Assembly (NCBI GenBank): GCA_035487155.1
Contig: DATHMK010000050.1
Location: 79,823-143,822 of the forward strand
DNA length: 64,000 bases
Source of the DNA: DAIDKA01 sp035487155
GTDB lineage: Bacteria > Pseudomonadota > Gammaproteobacteria > Steroidobacterales > Steroidobacteraceae
Direction of reading: 5' to 3'
In this document: positions 47,401-55,309 of the stretch, piece after piece
Layout: every line of letters starts with the position of its first letter
Numbering within the stretch: the stretch's first letter is position 1
Program-made: the position numbers and the translations under genes
Notes under the pieces: generated by a model
The model's input: the letters and a program-made list of their open reading frames with translations, nothing else
What the model was told of the DNA's origin: nothing
The model's database searches: none

Positions 47401-49479
47401 AAGCTGCTGATGGCCCTGGGCGGACATACCGACACGGTGTATGGCGCGAGCTATTCATCCGATGGCAGCCGCATCGTGACGGCCTCGGCCGACCGCAGCG
47501 CCCGCATCTGGGATGCCCGCAGCGGCGCGCCAATCACGGTGCTCACCGGACATGGTGGCTGGGTCAGAAGCGCCGTGTTCTCTGCCGATGGCGCCCGCGT
47601 GGTCACGGCGTCCTATGACCGCACCGTTCGCCTATGGGACGCGCGCACCGGAAATGCGCTGGCCGTGCTCTATGGTCATGGCGGGTGGGTGCTGACGGCG
47701 GCCTTCTCGCCCGATGGCACCCATCTGGTGAGTGCCTCCTTCGACAAGACGGCCCGCATCTGGCGCGCGGGCGAGGCGGATCAGCTGGCCGTGCTGCGCG
47801 GCCATACCGATCGCGTTCAATCCGGGGCCTACTCACCCGACGGCATGCGCATCGTCACCGCTTCCTATGATAGAACCGCGCGCATCTGGGATGCGCACAG
47901 CTACGCGCAGCTGGCCGTGCTGAGCGGCCATGCCGATCGGGTGCAGTCGGCGGCCTACTCCCCGGATGGCACGCGCATCGTCACCGCCTCGGTGGACAAG
48001 ACTGCGCGCGTCTGGGATGCACGGTCGGCGGCCTCGCTGCTGATGCTCAAGGGCCACGGCGACATTGTCGAAAGCGCGGCCTATTCCCCGGACGGCACGC
48101 GTATCGTCACTGCCTCCTTCGACAACACTGCGCGCATCTGGGACGCCGCCAGCGGCGCTCAACTTACCGTCCTGAACGGTCATCACGGCTGGGTATTGTC
48201 CGCCGCCTATTCCCCGGACGGTGCGCGTATCGTCACCGCCTCACTGGATCGGACCGCGCGTGTCTGGGATGCGAAGAGCGGCGCGCAGCTTGGCGTGCTC
48301 GCGGGCCATGGTGCCTGGCTGCGCTCGGCGGTGTATTCACCTGATGGCGCGCGTATCGTCACGGCCTCGAAGGACACCACCGCGCGACTCTGGGATGCGC
48401 ACAGCTTTGCGCAGCTGGGCGTGCTGTCCGGTCACCAGGATATCGTCGAGTCGGCAGTGTTTTCAGCCGATGGAACCCGCATCCTCACCGCCTCCGATGA
48501 TCAGACGGCGCGCATCTGGGATGCACATTCCTATGATCAGCTCGAGGTGCTAGGCGGGGACAGCGGCATTCTGCGTCGCGCCGCCTACTCCCCGGATGGC
48601 GCACGCGCGCTCACGGCCTCCGATGATTCCACGGTGCGTATCTGGGACGCCCTCGTGAGCAGCGGGCTGGAGGCTCAGATCCAATGGCAGCAGGCCGCGC
48701 AGTTCGATCCGATTCCGGACGTCAAGCGCGCGCAGCTGGGTCTGGCTGCGGATCCACGGCGCAGAGTTTGGCCCGGCGGTGCAACGGCCTGCGACCAGGC
48801 GGCAGCGGCCTACTACGATCCTGAGCGGCACGCACCGGGCCTGCCGCAGGCACTGATCGCCGCCGATGTGGCAACGGCTGCATGTTCCCAGGAGCTTGCC
48901 GCGGCGCCCAGTGCCGCGCGCCTGCTATATCAGAGCGGGCGTGCCTTGGACGCCAAGGGCGATCTGAATGGCGCCAGGACTGATTTCGAGAAGGCACTTG
49001 CGGCGGGCTATCGGGCCGCCAATATCGATCTTGGCGATCTGGATACGGCGCGGGCGGCCATCCTCTATACGCAGGCCTGGAACGCAGGCGTATTGATCGG
49101 CGCCTTCAGACTCGGACAGCTGTACGAGCTTGGCGCAAAGCCGGATGCCGCGCAGGCCTGGGCCTGGTATCAGAAGGGCGCGGACGCCGGCGAGCCGTCC
49201 TGCCTTGCACGTCTGGCCCTGCGCGATGAGGGTAGCGGGCAGTTGCTGCAGTCGTTCCGCTTCTATGCCGCCGCCGCCCAGGGCGCCAGTGATGAGGCCT
49301 GGCCGGATTCCGCCTGGGCGAACTGGCGCTATCACCGCGCGACGCTGGCGCGGGTCCTCGCTCAACAGGGCATGATGCAGGCAGTGGCTGATGCCTACCA
49401 GACCATGCGCGCGGCCGGGGCCACGCCACGGGGCAGCTGGCGGCGCAGACTCCAGGCACTTTTCACCTCAGGCTCTTGA
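44500..49479 (+). CDS. DUF4062-like/STAND NTPase/TM/14xWD40 giant protein
   Basis: 1659 residues, GTG start, weak RBS; the first beta strand (APIRIFISSPSDV) begins at residue 3, which fixes the start. Domains: DUF4062/TIR-like (1-190; ILWSRLGTTLP, TGTEWEFEDAL); nSTAND1 P-loop NTPase (about 205-690; Walker A GASGSGKSS at 255-263, Walker B LLIDQLEEL near 374, winged helix LPLLSYLMDQLY); TM about 707-729; a helical linker; fourteen 42-residue WD40 blades (803-1390), enough for two seven-bladed propellers; and a helical Sel1/TPR-like tail (1400-1659). STAND-WD40 proteins act as ligand-triggered switches in antiphage defence, programmed death or signalling. Either the TM makes the propellers periplasmic, or the segment is not membrane-spanning. 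Confidence 0.9.
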   Translation: MQAPIRIFISSPSDVYAVREIAALTIERLAQDYARFYHIEPYLWEYEAMIASGHFQDSIEPPSAFDIVVLILWSRLGTTLPLSTQVREYRGIDGRSSVTGTEWEFEDALRSAQASGKPDLLVYRSMQQAALDIRDPRRREEQLQQLAALEKFWARHFADQGRFLGAYFAFSSDAQFASNLELHLRKLIDKRIAAQGPAQRDGASKVWAQAPFRGLEAYEFEHAPIYFGQDEALTKAMLQLAAGAESGAPFLLLLGASGSGKSSLARAGILPKLFVPRRFPGTAFLRRVVFRPSDAREGEDLFDALARRLTTQLSEHEGLGELVGPGQTPAGLAAHLRAATAEPAYPIGAALGQLTLQARQAGRMLEYETARLVLLIDQLEELFTNERFSTAERRGFVSLLQGLLRSGLVWIVATMRKDYWHRADETPELVQMSEGNGRLELLPPSPAQLSQMIRRPAEAAGLRFEVHPTTSVALNDVIAEEVAHEPGALPLLSYLMDQLYRADVLEGAGRTLTFATYERLGRLAGAIATKAEAVLNSCAPEDRDALGSVLFLLVQAGSSQGEVEHAVARRVPLAAFPAGTPQRRLIEALLDRNARLLVSDAEAGRAPTIRVAHEALISRWALAREFVRSNAAVLDIRRRIEERYGRWRELAAHAHGRREPGLLSDLDLADGQRLLHEQRQNLEPDLIAYIERSVAHETRIRTRQTRVLAAVASVVTLLAIIASAAGWMASRRQHEAELRTAEALKAQAQLLTEAASERLASADVVGAQGLILEVVTGSNAAQAHTPGAVSVFQAVRAADAALAVLPEHDEVVESAAYSPDGSRIVTASRDHTARIWDASSGAPLAILRGHGGWVITAAYSPDGKRIVTASVDKSARIWDAGTGAALAVLNGHGDIVESAAFSPDGARIVTASADNTARIWDARNGAQLAVLAGHTGIVQSAAYSPDGSRIVTASADHSTRIWDAGTGKLLMALGGHTDTVYGASYSSDGSRIVTASADRSARIWDARSGAPITVLTGHGGWVRSAVFSADGARVVTASYDRTVRLWDARTGNALAVLYGHGGWVLTAAFSPDGTHLVSASFDKTARIWRAGEADQLAVLRGHTDRVQSGAYSPDGMRIVTASYDRTARIWDAHSYAQLAVLSGHADRVQSAAYSPDGTRIVTASVDKTARVWDARSAASLLMLKGHGDIVESAAYSPDGTRIVTASFDNTARIWDAASGAQLTVLNGHHGWVLSAAYSPDGARIVTASLDRTARVWDAKSGAQLGVLAGHGAWLRSAVYSPDGARIVTASKDTTARLWDAHSFAQLGVLSGHQDIVESAVFSADGTRILTASDDQTARIWDAHSYDQLEVLGGDSGILRRAAYSPDGARALTASDDSTVRIWDALVSSGLEAQIQWQQAAQFDPIPDVKRAQLGLAADPRRRVWPGGATACDQAAAAYYDPERHAPGLPQALIAADVATAACSQELAAAPSAARLLYQSGRALDAKGDLNGARTDFEKALAAGYRAANIDLGDLDTARAAILYTQAWNAGVLIGAFRLGQLYELGAKPDAAQAWAWYQKGADAGEPSCLARLALRDEGSGQLLQSFRFYAAAAQGASDEAWPDSAWANWRYHRATLARVLAQQGMMQAVADAYQTMRAAGATPRGSWRRRLQALFTSGS
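46906..48669 (+). repeat. 14 tandem 126-bp WD40-coding repeats
   Basis: Each 126-base unit encodes one blade with the core SPDGxRIVTAS and ARIWDA; the units are near-identical in the core. Variation is focused after the GH dipeptide (DEVVES, GGWVIT, TDRVQS, GDIVES) and just after TAS (RDH, VDK, ADN, YDR, FDN). Blade 14 is the most diverged. The high internal similarity suggests recent duplication or gene conversion. Confidence 0.92.
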
Positions 49480-50327
49480 TGACAGGCGCGACACCGGGCG
49501 GTGCGGACACCCTGAAGATCTGGGAACGCTGGATCGGGCACATCGGCTATTTTTCCGAGGGCTTCGTTTATCTGCTCATCGGTGGCTTTGCGCTGCTTGC
49601 CGAGTTGCACCGGCGGCGGCAACCGAATGGTTCGCTGGGCGCGTTCGCTGAACTGGCGACCACGCCCTTGGGTAGGGCGCTGCTGGCGCTGCTGGCGCTG
49701 GGCCTGGCCGCATTCATTCTGTGGCAGCTGATAATGGCGGTAGTGGACCCGGAGTTTCGTCGCGAGCGCACCAGTGGACGCCGCCGGCTCGTGCGGCTGG
49801 GCCATCTGTTCACCGCCGTGCTGTATAGCGTACTGGTCGGGGAGGCCATCTGGCAGCTGCTTGGGTACAGTGCCCGTGATGCCGGCGAAGGTGCCCAAAG
49901 ACGCTGGACCTTGTGGGCGATGCAGTTACCGCTCGGACGTTACGCGGTCGGCGCGGTCGGGGTTGGCATTGGAATTTTTGCATTGGCACAGTTTTACCGG
50001 GCCGTCACGTCGGACAAGACCAAGCGGGTCGATCTGCGTAAGACGCGGCTTCGGATTGCGATCAAGATCGCCGGAGCCTACGGGTATATCAGCCGCAGTG
50101 TGCTGTTCGGACTGGTCGGACTGTATCTGGTGGATGCCGCCTGGCGGTTCGATCCGCGCTACTCGGGCGGCTTTGCCGGAGCGCTGCACGCGCTTCAGCA
50201 GCGGCCGTACGGCAATTGGCTGCTCGGAACCGTGGCGTTTGGATTGATGTCCTATGGCGCGTTCCAGATCGTCAAGGAGCGCTACCGTCGGTTTTTCGAC
50301 CATAGCGGTCGGCTCAGTCCACCATGA
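49479..50327 (+). CDS. DUF1206-family membrane protein coupled to the STAND-WD40 gene
   Basis: 282 residues; the ATG shares its A with the upstream stop (TGATG), implying translational coupling. Three tandem units of two TMs each, a hallmark of DUF1206: IGYFSEGFVYLLIGGFALL with LLALGLAAFILWQL; VRLGHLFTAVLYSVLVGEAI with VGVGIGIFALAQFYRA; YGYISRSVLFGLVGLYLV with WLLGTVAFGLMSYGAFQ. Function of the family is unknown. Its pairing with a STAND sensor makes it a candidate membrane effector or partner. Confidence 0.88.
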   Translation: MTGATPGGADTLKIWERWIGHIGYFSEGFVYLLIGGFALLAELHRRRQPNGSLGAFAELATTPLGRALLALLALGLAAFILWQLIMAVVDPEFRRERTSGRRRLVRLGHLFTAVLYSVLVGEAIWQLLGYSARDAGEGAQRRWTLWAMQLPLGRYAVGAVGVGIGIFALAQFYRAVTSDKTKRVDLRKTRLRIAIKIAGAYGYISRSVLFGLVGLYLVDAAWRFDPRYSGGFAGALHALQQRPYGNWLLGTVAFGLMSYGAFQIVKERYRRFFDHSGRLSPP

Positions 50328-50505
50328 AGTGCTCATCTTCGGTCAATGCCTCATCCATGTGCCGGATGTCCGATGCCGTGAACCGCTCCAACGGCTCCTG
50401 CACAATGCTGCCGCCGAAACCGTGCATACACATGGCATCGATATCGGCAGCGCGGTGCTGGCAAGGCACCGTGGCAGCGACCACGCAGGCTTCATGCGCG
50501 ACGAT
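50314..50505 (-). other. Possible degenerate coding fragment
   Basis: On the minus strand 63 codons read IVAHEACVVAATVPCQHR, then ADIDAMCMHGFGG, and end RHMDEALTEDEHFMVD plus stop. The composition looks protein-like, but there is no start codon nearby and it overlaps the end of the DUF1206 gene. It lies just downstream of the coupling-protein relic and may be another remnant of the same element. Not assigned to a family. Confidence 0.25.
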
Positions 50506-50553
50506 GGCAGGGCGCGCGCTCCTCCTCGGGCGTAACCGGCAGACAGGATCGCT

Positions 50554-51006
50554 TCATGGCACGGTGCCGGGAACGTGGACGGCCTCGCCGTGCTTCGGCG
50601 TCACCGAGCGCCAATCCGCCTCCGAGGCCACCTTCACGAAACCCTCCAGATCCGGCAGGCGCTCGATTTCCGAGGCCATGACGGCCGGCTCGGTGCGCAG
50701 CTGTTCGCTGTGCGTCGTGGAGCGCAGCAATTTGAGCGGGCGCCGGCTTCTGGAGCGAGTGGTGCGAATGACTTCACGCTGGCCGATGAGCCTGGAGGCA
50801 AATTCCGAGGTGCCGCCGTGTTCGCTCGCTGAACAGCGCAGGATGAGCGTGTTGCCGCAGTTCTCGACGATGGTGACCGCGACACCGCGACCGTAAGTGC
50901 GCGAGACCTGCGAGATGGACTGGAAGCCCAGCACGCAGCGGCCACCGAACTTGCGCAGCCGTGCCAGGGCATCCTTCAGACCATCGATACGCTGATCGCG
51001 ATTCAT
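50554..51006 (-). pseudogene. Truncated conjugative coupling protein (TraD/TraG-like) remnant
   Basis: 150 codons matching only the C-terminal part of type IV coupling ATPases: DGLKDALARLRKFGGRCVLG, FQSISQVSRTYG (sensor region), ENCGNTLILRCS, SRLIGQREV and LPDLEGFVKVA. The Walker A and B regions and membrane segments that should precede it are missing; upstream bases 51007-51243 show no coding continuation. I read it as the relic of a conjugative element lying between the STAND module and housekeeping-type genes. Confidence 0.7.
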
Positions 51007-51243
51007 CTGACCTGCACGGAGAGATTTTATTGCAGCGCAGAAAATAGACCGCCATCGCGCGGGTGCAGCGGCTTCGGCAATTGTGGCGCGCGGGGCGGGA
51101 TGGACCGCAACGGAGTGGCTCGTCTGTGGCAGCCGCCCGGCGCCCGTGCAGCACAGCGAACCAGGGCCTGCGTGGCTAGCAGCCCCTGGGACAGGTTGCC
51201 GTTGCCCAATCAGGTCATCGCATCTTCAGTCCTGGTTGCGCCT

Positions 51244-51477
51244 CTAGCCGACCTTGGCAGGCCGAGCTGCGGCTAGAGCTCGGACATCGGCGGTTGTCAA
51301 CGGCTTGCCGGCGATGCCCCACTCACCGCTCTTGACCTCCTCGATCACCGTCCAGGTGACCGGCCGCATTGCCTCGCCTTCAATGTCGACCATGGCGTCG
51401 GTGAGCTTGCGGATGATCTGGGTCTTTTGCTCGGCGGAAAAGACGCCTTCGATGACTTTGACATTGATGAATGGCAT
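51244..51477 (-). CDS. 4-oxalocrotonate tautomerase-family protein
   Basis: 77 residues. After Met removal the N terminus is Pro1 (PFINVKVIEG), the catalytic base of the family. VFSAEQKTQIIRKLTDAMV and RPVTWTVIEEVKSGEWGIAG match the beta-alpha-beta fold. GGAGAC upstream is the RBS. It probably isomerises an enol/keto acid; the substrate is unknown. It is divergent from the OsmC gene. Confidence 0.9.
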   Translation of the reverse strand: MPFINVKVIEGVFSAEQKTQIIRKLTDAMVDIEGEAMRPVTWTVIEEVKSGEWGIAGKPLTTADVRALAAARPAKVG

Positions 51478-51682
51478 GACAGGTCTCCTTGGGTTGGCTG
51501 CTGCTCAGCGCTCGATACTCGATCTGCGCGGTGCGTTGCGTCCTGCCCTAAAGTCGCCCATAACTTCCCATTCGTCCGGGAGCCCGCAGTACGGCGATGC
51601 AGGCTGGCGCAGCGTCCGGCGGAGCTTGGATGTGTAGCGGATTGAGCCCAATATGCTCAAGGGTCGGTCTTTTGAGGCAACG

Positions 51683-52213
51683 ATGACGGAGAATATTGCC
51701 AAAGCGATGCAGCGCGTGCGCGCAGTCCTGGCGCGCCGTCCGCAGGCAGGAATTCATTCCGATGAGCCGGCGATCGCGGGCTGGGATGAGGGCACGCGGG
51801 TCATTGTTCGCCATGCGAACGGCACGCAAATCACGACTGACATGCCCGTCGAACTTGGTGGGCAGGGGAACGAGGTCAGCCCGGGGTGGTTGCTCAGAGC
51901 CGGTCTGGCATCCTGCCTGGCAACACGCATCGCGATGCAGGCCGCCGCTTTGGGCATCCCGATCACGCGACTTGAGGTTCTAGCCAGGAGCACATCGGAT
52001 GCACGGGGCCTGCTCGGCATGACAGGGGATCGTGGCGAACCGATCACCCCGGCACCATCTGAGGTGCACCTTGAAGTGAAAGTGGGCGCGCCCAATGTGG
52101 CGCCGGAGCGGCTTCAGGCCATGGTTGAAGACAGTTTCAGAAGTTCACCGGTCTCCGCCGCCCTCGAGACGGCGGTGTCAGTGGCCTTGCGCGTGGCTAT
52201 CGATCCGGGCTGA
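51683..52213 (+). CDS. OsmC/Ohr-family protein
   Basis: 176 residues; ATG at 51683 with GAGG upstream (an in-frame ATG at 51653 is less likely). OsmC fold: TDMPVELGGQGNEVSPGWLL, then GLASCLATRIAMQAA with the first peroxidatic-type Cys. The second Cys usually found in the C-terminal half (SCP/C motif) is absent; that region reads AMVEDSFRSSPVSAAL. Peroxidase activity is therefore doubtful, and some OsmC relatives of this type serve other roles. It is coupled (TGATG) to the AraC gene. Confidence 0.82.
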   Translation: MTENIAKAMQRVRAVLARRPQAGIHSDEPAIAGWDEGTRVIVRHANGTQITTDMPVELGGQGNEVSPGWLLRAGLASCLATRIAMQAAALGIPITRLEVLARSTSDARGLLGMTGDRGEPITPAPSEVHLEVKVGAPNVAPERLQAMVEDSFRSSPVSAALETAVSVALRVAIDPG

Positions 52214-53184
52214 TGGACGCGCTCTCGGAAACCCTTCGGGTCGTGCGCCTGGTAGGCGCCATCTTCATCCAGGGCCGATTCAGTGCGCCTTGGTGTTACC
52301 AATCGCCGCGCGCGGATTCGGCGGCGCCCCTGCTCGAGCCCGGCGCCGAGCGGGTCGTGATTTTCCATCTCATCACCGAAGGTGAGTGCTTCGTGGAGAT
52401 GGACTCACAACCGCCGGTGCGCCTCAGCGCCGGCGACGCGGTGGTCTTCCCGCAGGGGCATGCCCATCGCATGTGCTCGGAGCCCGGACTTCGGCCCGCG
52501 AAGGGTGCGCGGCTGGAGGATGTATTGTCCCGTCGGCCGCGCAAGCTGGTCTATGGCGGAGGCGGCCGAACGACGCGACTGGTGTGCGGATACCTGGCCT
52601 GCGACGCACGCTTGGCGCGGATGCTGCTCAGCGGACTGCCGTCTCTCGTGAAGGTGAGTGTGCGCGGGTCGAACGCCGGGATCTGGCTCGAAGCTTCCGT
52701 GCAATACGCATTGACTGAAGCACGTTCACCGCGTCCCGGCGGCGCAGGTGTGCTGGCGAAGCTGGCCGAGGTGCTTTTCATTGAAGTTCTGCGCCTGTAC
52801 ATGAACGAAGAGGATGCGGGTCGCTCCGGGTGGCTCGCCGCGGTTCGCGACCGCATTGTGGGAGCCGCCTTGACCCAACTGCACACGCGCCCGGCGCATC
52901 CATGGAAGCTTGAGACACTCGCTCGTGCGGCGGGAACTTCCAGGTCCGTGCTGGCGGAGCGCTTTCAGCTTCTGGTCGGAAGCGCACCGATGGAATACCT
53001 GACACAGTGGCGGATGATGCTGGCCGCCAATTTGCTCTGCTGTAGCAATGCGCCACTGGCGCGCATTGCCGAGGATATCGGCTATCAAACCGACACGGCG
53101 TTCATACGCGCTTTCCGGCGCGAATATGGCGTACCTCCGGCAGCATGGCGTCGTCAACAGTCCACTCGTCCGCAGGCGCGATGA
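52213..53184 (+). CDS. AraC-family regulator with cupin sensor
   Basis: 323 residues. The N-terminal cupin_6-type domain (1-190) has a small-ligand barrel (VIFHLITEGECFVEMD; SAGDAVVFPQGHAHRMCSEP). The C-terminal AraC double HTH is at about 215-318 (WKLETLARAAGTSRSVLAER; PLARIAEDIGYQTDTAFIRA; FRREYGVPPAAWRR). It probably controls the co-transcribed OsmC gene and perhaps the divergent tautomerase gene. The cognate ligand is unknown. Confidence 0.92.
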   Translation: MDALSETLRVVRLVGAIFIQGRFSAPWCYQSPRADSAAPLLEPGAERVVIFHLITEGECFVEMDSQPPVRLSAGDAVVFPQGHAHRMCSEPGLRPAKGARLEDVLSRRPRKLVYGGGGRTTRLVCGYLACDARLARMLLSGLPSLVKVSVRGSNAGIWLEASVQYALTEARSPRPGGAGVLAKLAEVLFIEVLRLYMNEEDAGRSGWLAAVRDRIVGAALTQLHTRPAHPWKLETLARAAGTSRSVLAERFQLLVGSAPMEYLTQWRMMLAANLLCCSNAPLARIAEDIGYQTDTAFIRAFRREYGVPPAAWRRQQSTRPQAR

Positions 53185-53214
53185 TTCGGCCGCGGTGAAC
53201 GCGTGCACGGCGCC

Positions 53215-54132
53215 TCAGTGCATGATGAACAAGTTCGCCGCCTGCTGCACGTGCGCGGCGGCTTCATCACTGATGCCGGCAAGCACGGCGAGAAAATTCG
53301 GATTCTGCATGGCAGATCCCAGGAACGTCCAACGCAAGGCCTGATGCTGGACCTTCAGAAATTGACGGCGCTCATCCTCTGACAATGTCCGACCGATGGT
53401 TCGCTGGAGCGATTCCAGGTCGATCTGCGACTGCTGCTTGAAACCCCCGTCGAGAAATGCGCCTATCTCGAAGTATTCCTGTACCGCAGTCGCAATCTGC
53501 TGTGCTGAGCTGCGTTCCGCGAGCGACCTGAGCACCAGGGCATCCAGCTTGGCGTGCTGCGCCTCCTCGATCCAATGGTGCTTGAGCAAGCTCTTGAACT
53601 GAGGATCCAGATCCTGGTTGTCCTTGATGCTCCCGAGGTAGTGGCCCTGCGACATCCATTCCAGGCCCAGGATGGCGATGGTGACCGCCAGGGGCCCATG
53701 CCCCAGAATCGCTCGGCAGATGTCCTCGGCGGGACCGATCAGACCGCATTGTGTGCCAAACGCGGCGTCGAACTCGCGCAGCATGCTGCTGAACATCTGG
53801 CGATGTTTTTCCTCCTCGCCGGCAAAGTGGCGCAGCGCCTGCGCGCGGAAAGGCTCCGCGGCCGCGCCGTCGTTGGCCTGCTCGGAGATGAACGGTACGA
53901 CAAACGCTTCAACCAGCTCGAACAGCGCCAGGTAGCCGCGCGCCCGAATCTGATTGAGCTTGAGTTTTTCCGCCGGGCTAAGAAAACCGAGCGGCTCCGT
54001 CTGCGCATAGGTCTCGGGCAGAAAGGGCCGTGTGAAATCCAGTCGCCGGCCCTCGCCAATGAGATTCTCCAGGCGCCAGTTCACGCGCCGCGACGTCTCG
54101 AGTAGATGCTGGTAGGTCTGCGGCGCAGTCAT
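53215..54132 (-). CDS. Ferritin-like diiron protein
   Basis: 305 residues from the ATG at 54132. All-helical. Carboxylate-bridged diiron motifs: EEEKHRQMF (EExxH, about 108) and EEAQHAKLD (about 191), with further Glu residues in LFELVEAFVVP and GLEWMSQGHY. This spacing fits diiron oxygenases (AurF/para-aminobenzoate N-oxygenase-like) rather than ferritin. It is the last gene of the unit DUF4242-mddA-diiron. It may oxidise a sulfur or amine substrate; unproven. Confidence 0.72.
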   Translation of the reverse strand: MTAPQTYQHLLETSRRVNWRLENLIGEGRRLDFTRPFLPETYAQTEPLGFLSPAEKLKLNQIRARGYLALFELVEAFVVPFISEQANDGAAAEPFRAQALRHFAGEEEKHRQMFSSMLREFDAAFGTQCGLIGPAEDICRAILGHGPLAVTIAILGLEWMSQGHYLGSIKDNQDLDPQFKSLLKHHWIEEAQHAKLDALVLRSLAERSSAQQIATAVQEYFEIGAFLDGGFKQQSQIDLESLQRTIGRTLSEDERRQFLKVQHQALRWTFLGSAMQNPNFLAVLAGISDEAAAHVQQAANLFIMH

Positions 54133-54162
54133 GCTGGCGTTTCCAATTGTGGGCAACCGAAC

Positions 54163-54921
54163 TTAATGGACAGTGCCTTTGCGCGTCGCAGCGAGCCGCA
54201 CCTTCGGCACCAGCATGCCCACCGTCGCGCGGTACTGCCGGTAGCGGTCGCCGAAGTAGGCGATGAGATCGCGCTCTTCGAGCCAAATGCCAACGAAGAT
54301 ATAGCCGGTCGTGGCCACCGCAAAGAACAGGTGCCCCAGGCTCATGCGCGGCGCCGCCCAAAAGGCGAGGATGAAGCCGGCATAGATCGGGTGGCGCAGC
54401 CACTTATAAAGGAACGGCGCCACAAATTCCGGCTCCGGGAGCTGGCGGCCGAGCAGGCGGGCGAAACCCTGACTCACGCCAAACAGGTGAAAATGGCTGA
54501 TGAGAAATGTGCTCAGGAGCACCAGACCCCATCCGCACCAGGAGACCACCAGCAGCGCCTTGGCGGCGATCGGGTCCTCGATCAACCAGACCGACTGCGG
54601 CAGCGGTCGCCACTGCCAGCACAGCAGCGCGAGCGCGACACTGGCAAACAGAACGAAGGTGCTGCGCTCGATGTCCCGCGGGACGATGCGCGTCCACAGG
54701 CGCTTGAAGCCTGGACGCGCCATGACGCTGTGCTGTACCGCAAATAGCCCCAGCAGCCCGGCATCGATCAGCAGCGATCCGGCAAGGGAGCCGCCAGTGC
54801 CGGAGTCGATCGACTTGGGCACCATCAGGTTTTCGACGAAGCCAATGGCGTATAGGAACACGCCGAGGAAAAACCCGTACACCAGGACGCTGTAGAGTGC
54901 CGCCAGTAGTTTGCGCATCAC
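54163..54921 (-). CDS. mddA: Methanethiol S-methyltransferase (MddA-like)
   Basis: 252 residues with about six TM helices. The N terminus GFFLGVFLYAIGFVENLMVP with KSIDSGTGG, and LFAVQHSVMARPGFKRLW, are MddA-specific; the C-terminal NnrU/isoprenylcysteine methyltransferase-like SAM site has LRHPIYAGFILAFWAAPR and LEERDLIAYFGDRYRQYR. The enzyme converts methanethiol plus SAM to dimethyl sulfide in the inner membrane. It sits 7 bases after the DUF4242 gene and is likely controlled by the divergent LysR regulator. Confidence 0.87.
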   Translation of the reverse strand: MMRKLLAALYSVLVYGFFLGVFLYAIGFVENLMVPKSIDSGTGGSLAGSLLIDAGLLGLFAVQHSVMARPGFKRLWTRIVPRDIERSTFVLFASVALALLCWQWRPLPQSVWLIEDPIAAKALLVVSWCGWGLVLLSTFLISHFHLFGVSQGFARLLGRQLPEPEFVAPFLYKWLRHPIYAGFILAFWAAPRMSLGHLFFAVATTGYIFVGIWLEERDLIAYFGDRYRQYRATVGMLVPKVRLAATRKGTVH

Positions 54922-54928
54922 CGTCTCC

Positions 54929-55213
54929 TCAGTTGTTGGCAGTCAGCGGATCGATGATCTGCGGAATTTCGACGATGCGCGTGATGGGGATTCCGCTGAG
55001 CTCCGCGTGCTTGCGGATCACCTCTTCATCTGCGGCGAGATAGATGCAGAAGGTCTTGTCGCCCGCCACGTAGCTGTGCTGCCACTGGATACCATCGCCG
55101 ATCTGCTCGATGGCCCGATTCGAGGCGCGAGCGGCGCCGCACAGTTCCACGATCGACATGCCGCCCACGCCCGGAATGTCGCGCTCGATCAGGTATCGCC
55201 GCAGTTGCGCCAT
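54929..55213 (-). CDS. DUF4242 small protein (possible nickel-binding)
   Basis: 94 residues. Matches DUF4242 by LRRYLIERDIPGVGGMS at the start, IQWQHSYVAGDKTFCIYLA in the middle and EEVIRKHAELSGIPITRIVE at the end. A Streptomyces member (SCO4226) is a dimeric nickel-binding ferredoxin-like-fold protein. RBS AGGAGAAAG precedes the ATG. It begins the operon with mddA and the diiron gene, facing the LysR gene across a 96-base gap with a dyad. Confidence 0.87.
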   Translation of the reverse strand: MAQLRRYLIERDIPGVGGMSIVELCGAARASNRAIEQIGDGIQWQHSYVAGDKTFCIYLAADEEVIRKHAELSGIPITRIVEIPQIIDPLTANN

Positions 55214-55283
55214 GGTCTTTCTCCTGTTGGCGGGATTCTCGGCCGCGTGGAACCTCGGGTAAAGCTAAACGTTCTTGCCATAA

Positions 55284-55300
55284 CTAAAGAAAAACTTTAG
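55284..55300. promoter_or_regulatory. Candidate LysR-type operator
   Basis: CTAAAG-AAAAA-CTTTAG, a perfect 6-base dyad, lies in the 96-base gap between the divergent DUF4242 and LysR genes, 10 bases before the LysR ATG. LysR regulators bind interrupted dyads (T-N11-A type) beside their own gene. It is near-ideally placed for autorepression and for activating the divergent operon. Confidence 0.5.
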
Positions 55301-55309
55301 CGTATCCCC

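Noticed and set aside
46906..48669. Regular DNA repeat considered as a CRISPR array
   Set aside because: Unit is 126 bases, in frame, and encodes WD40 blades; no spacer pattern.
50324..50896. 190-codon plus-strand frame after the DUF1206 gene
   Set aside because: It is the reverse of the coupling-protein relic, whose translation matches a known family.
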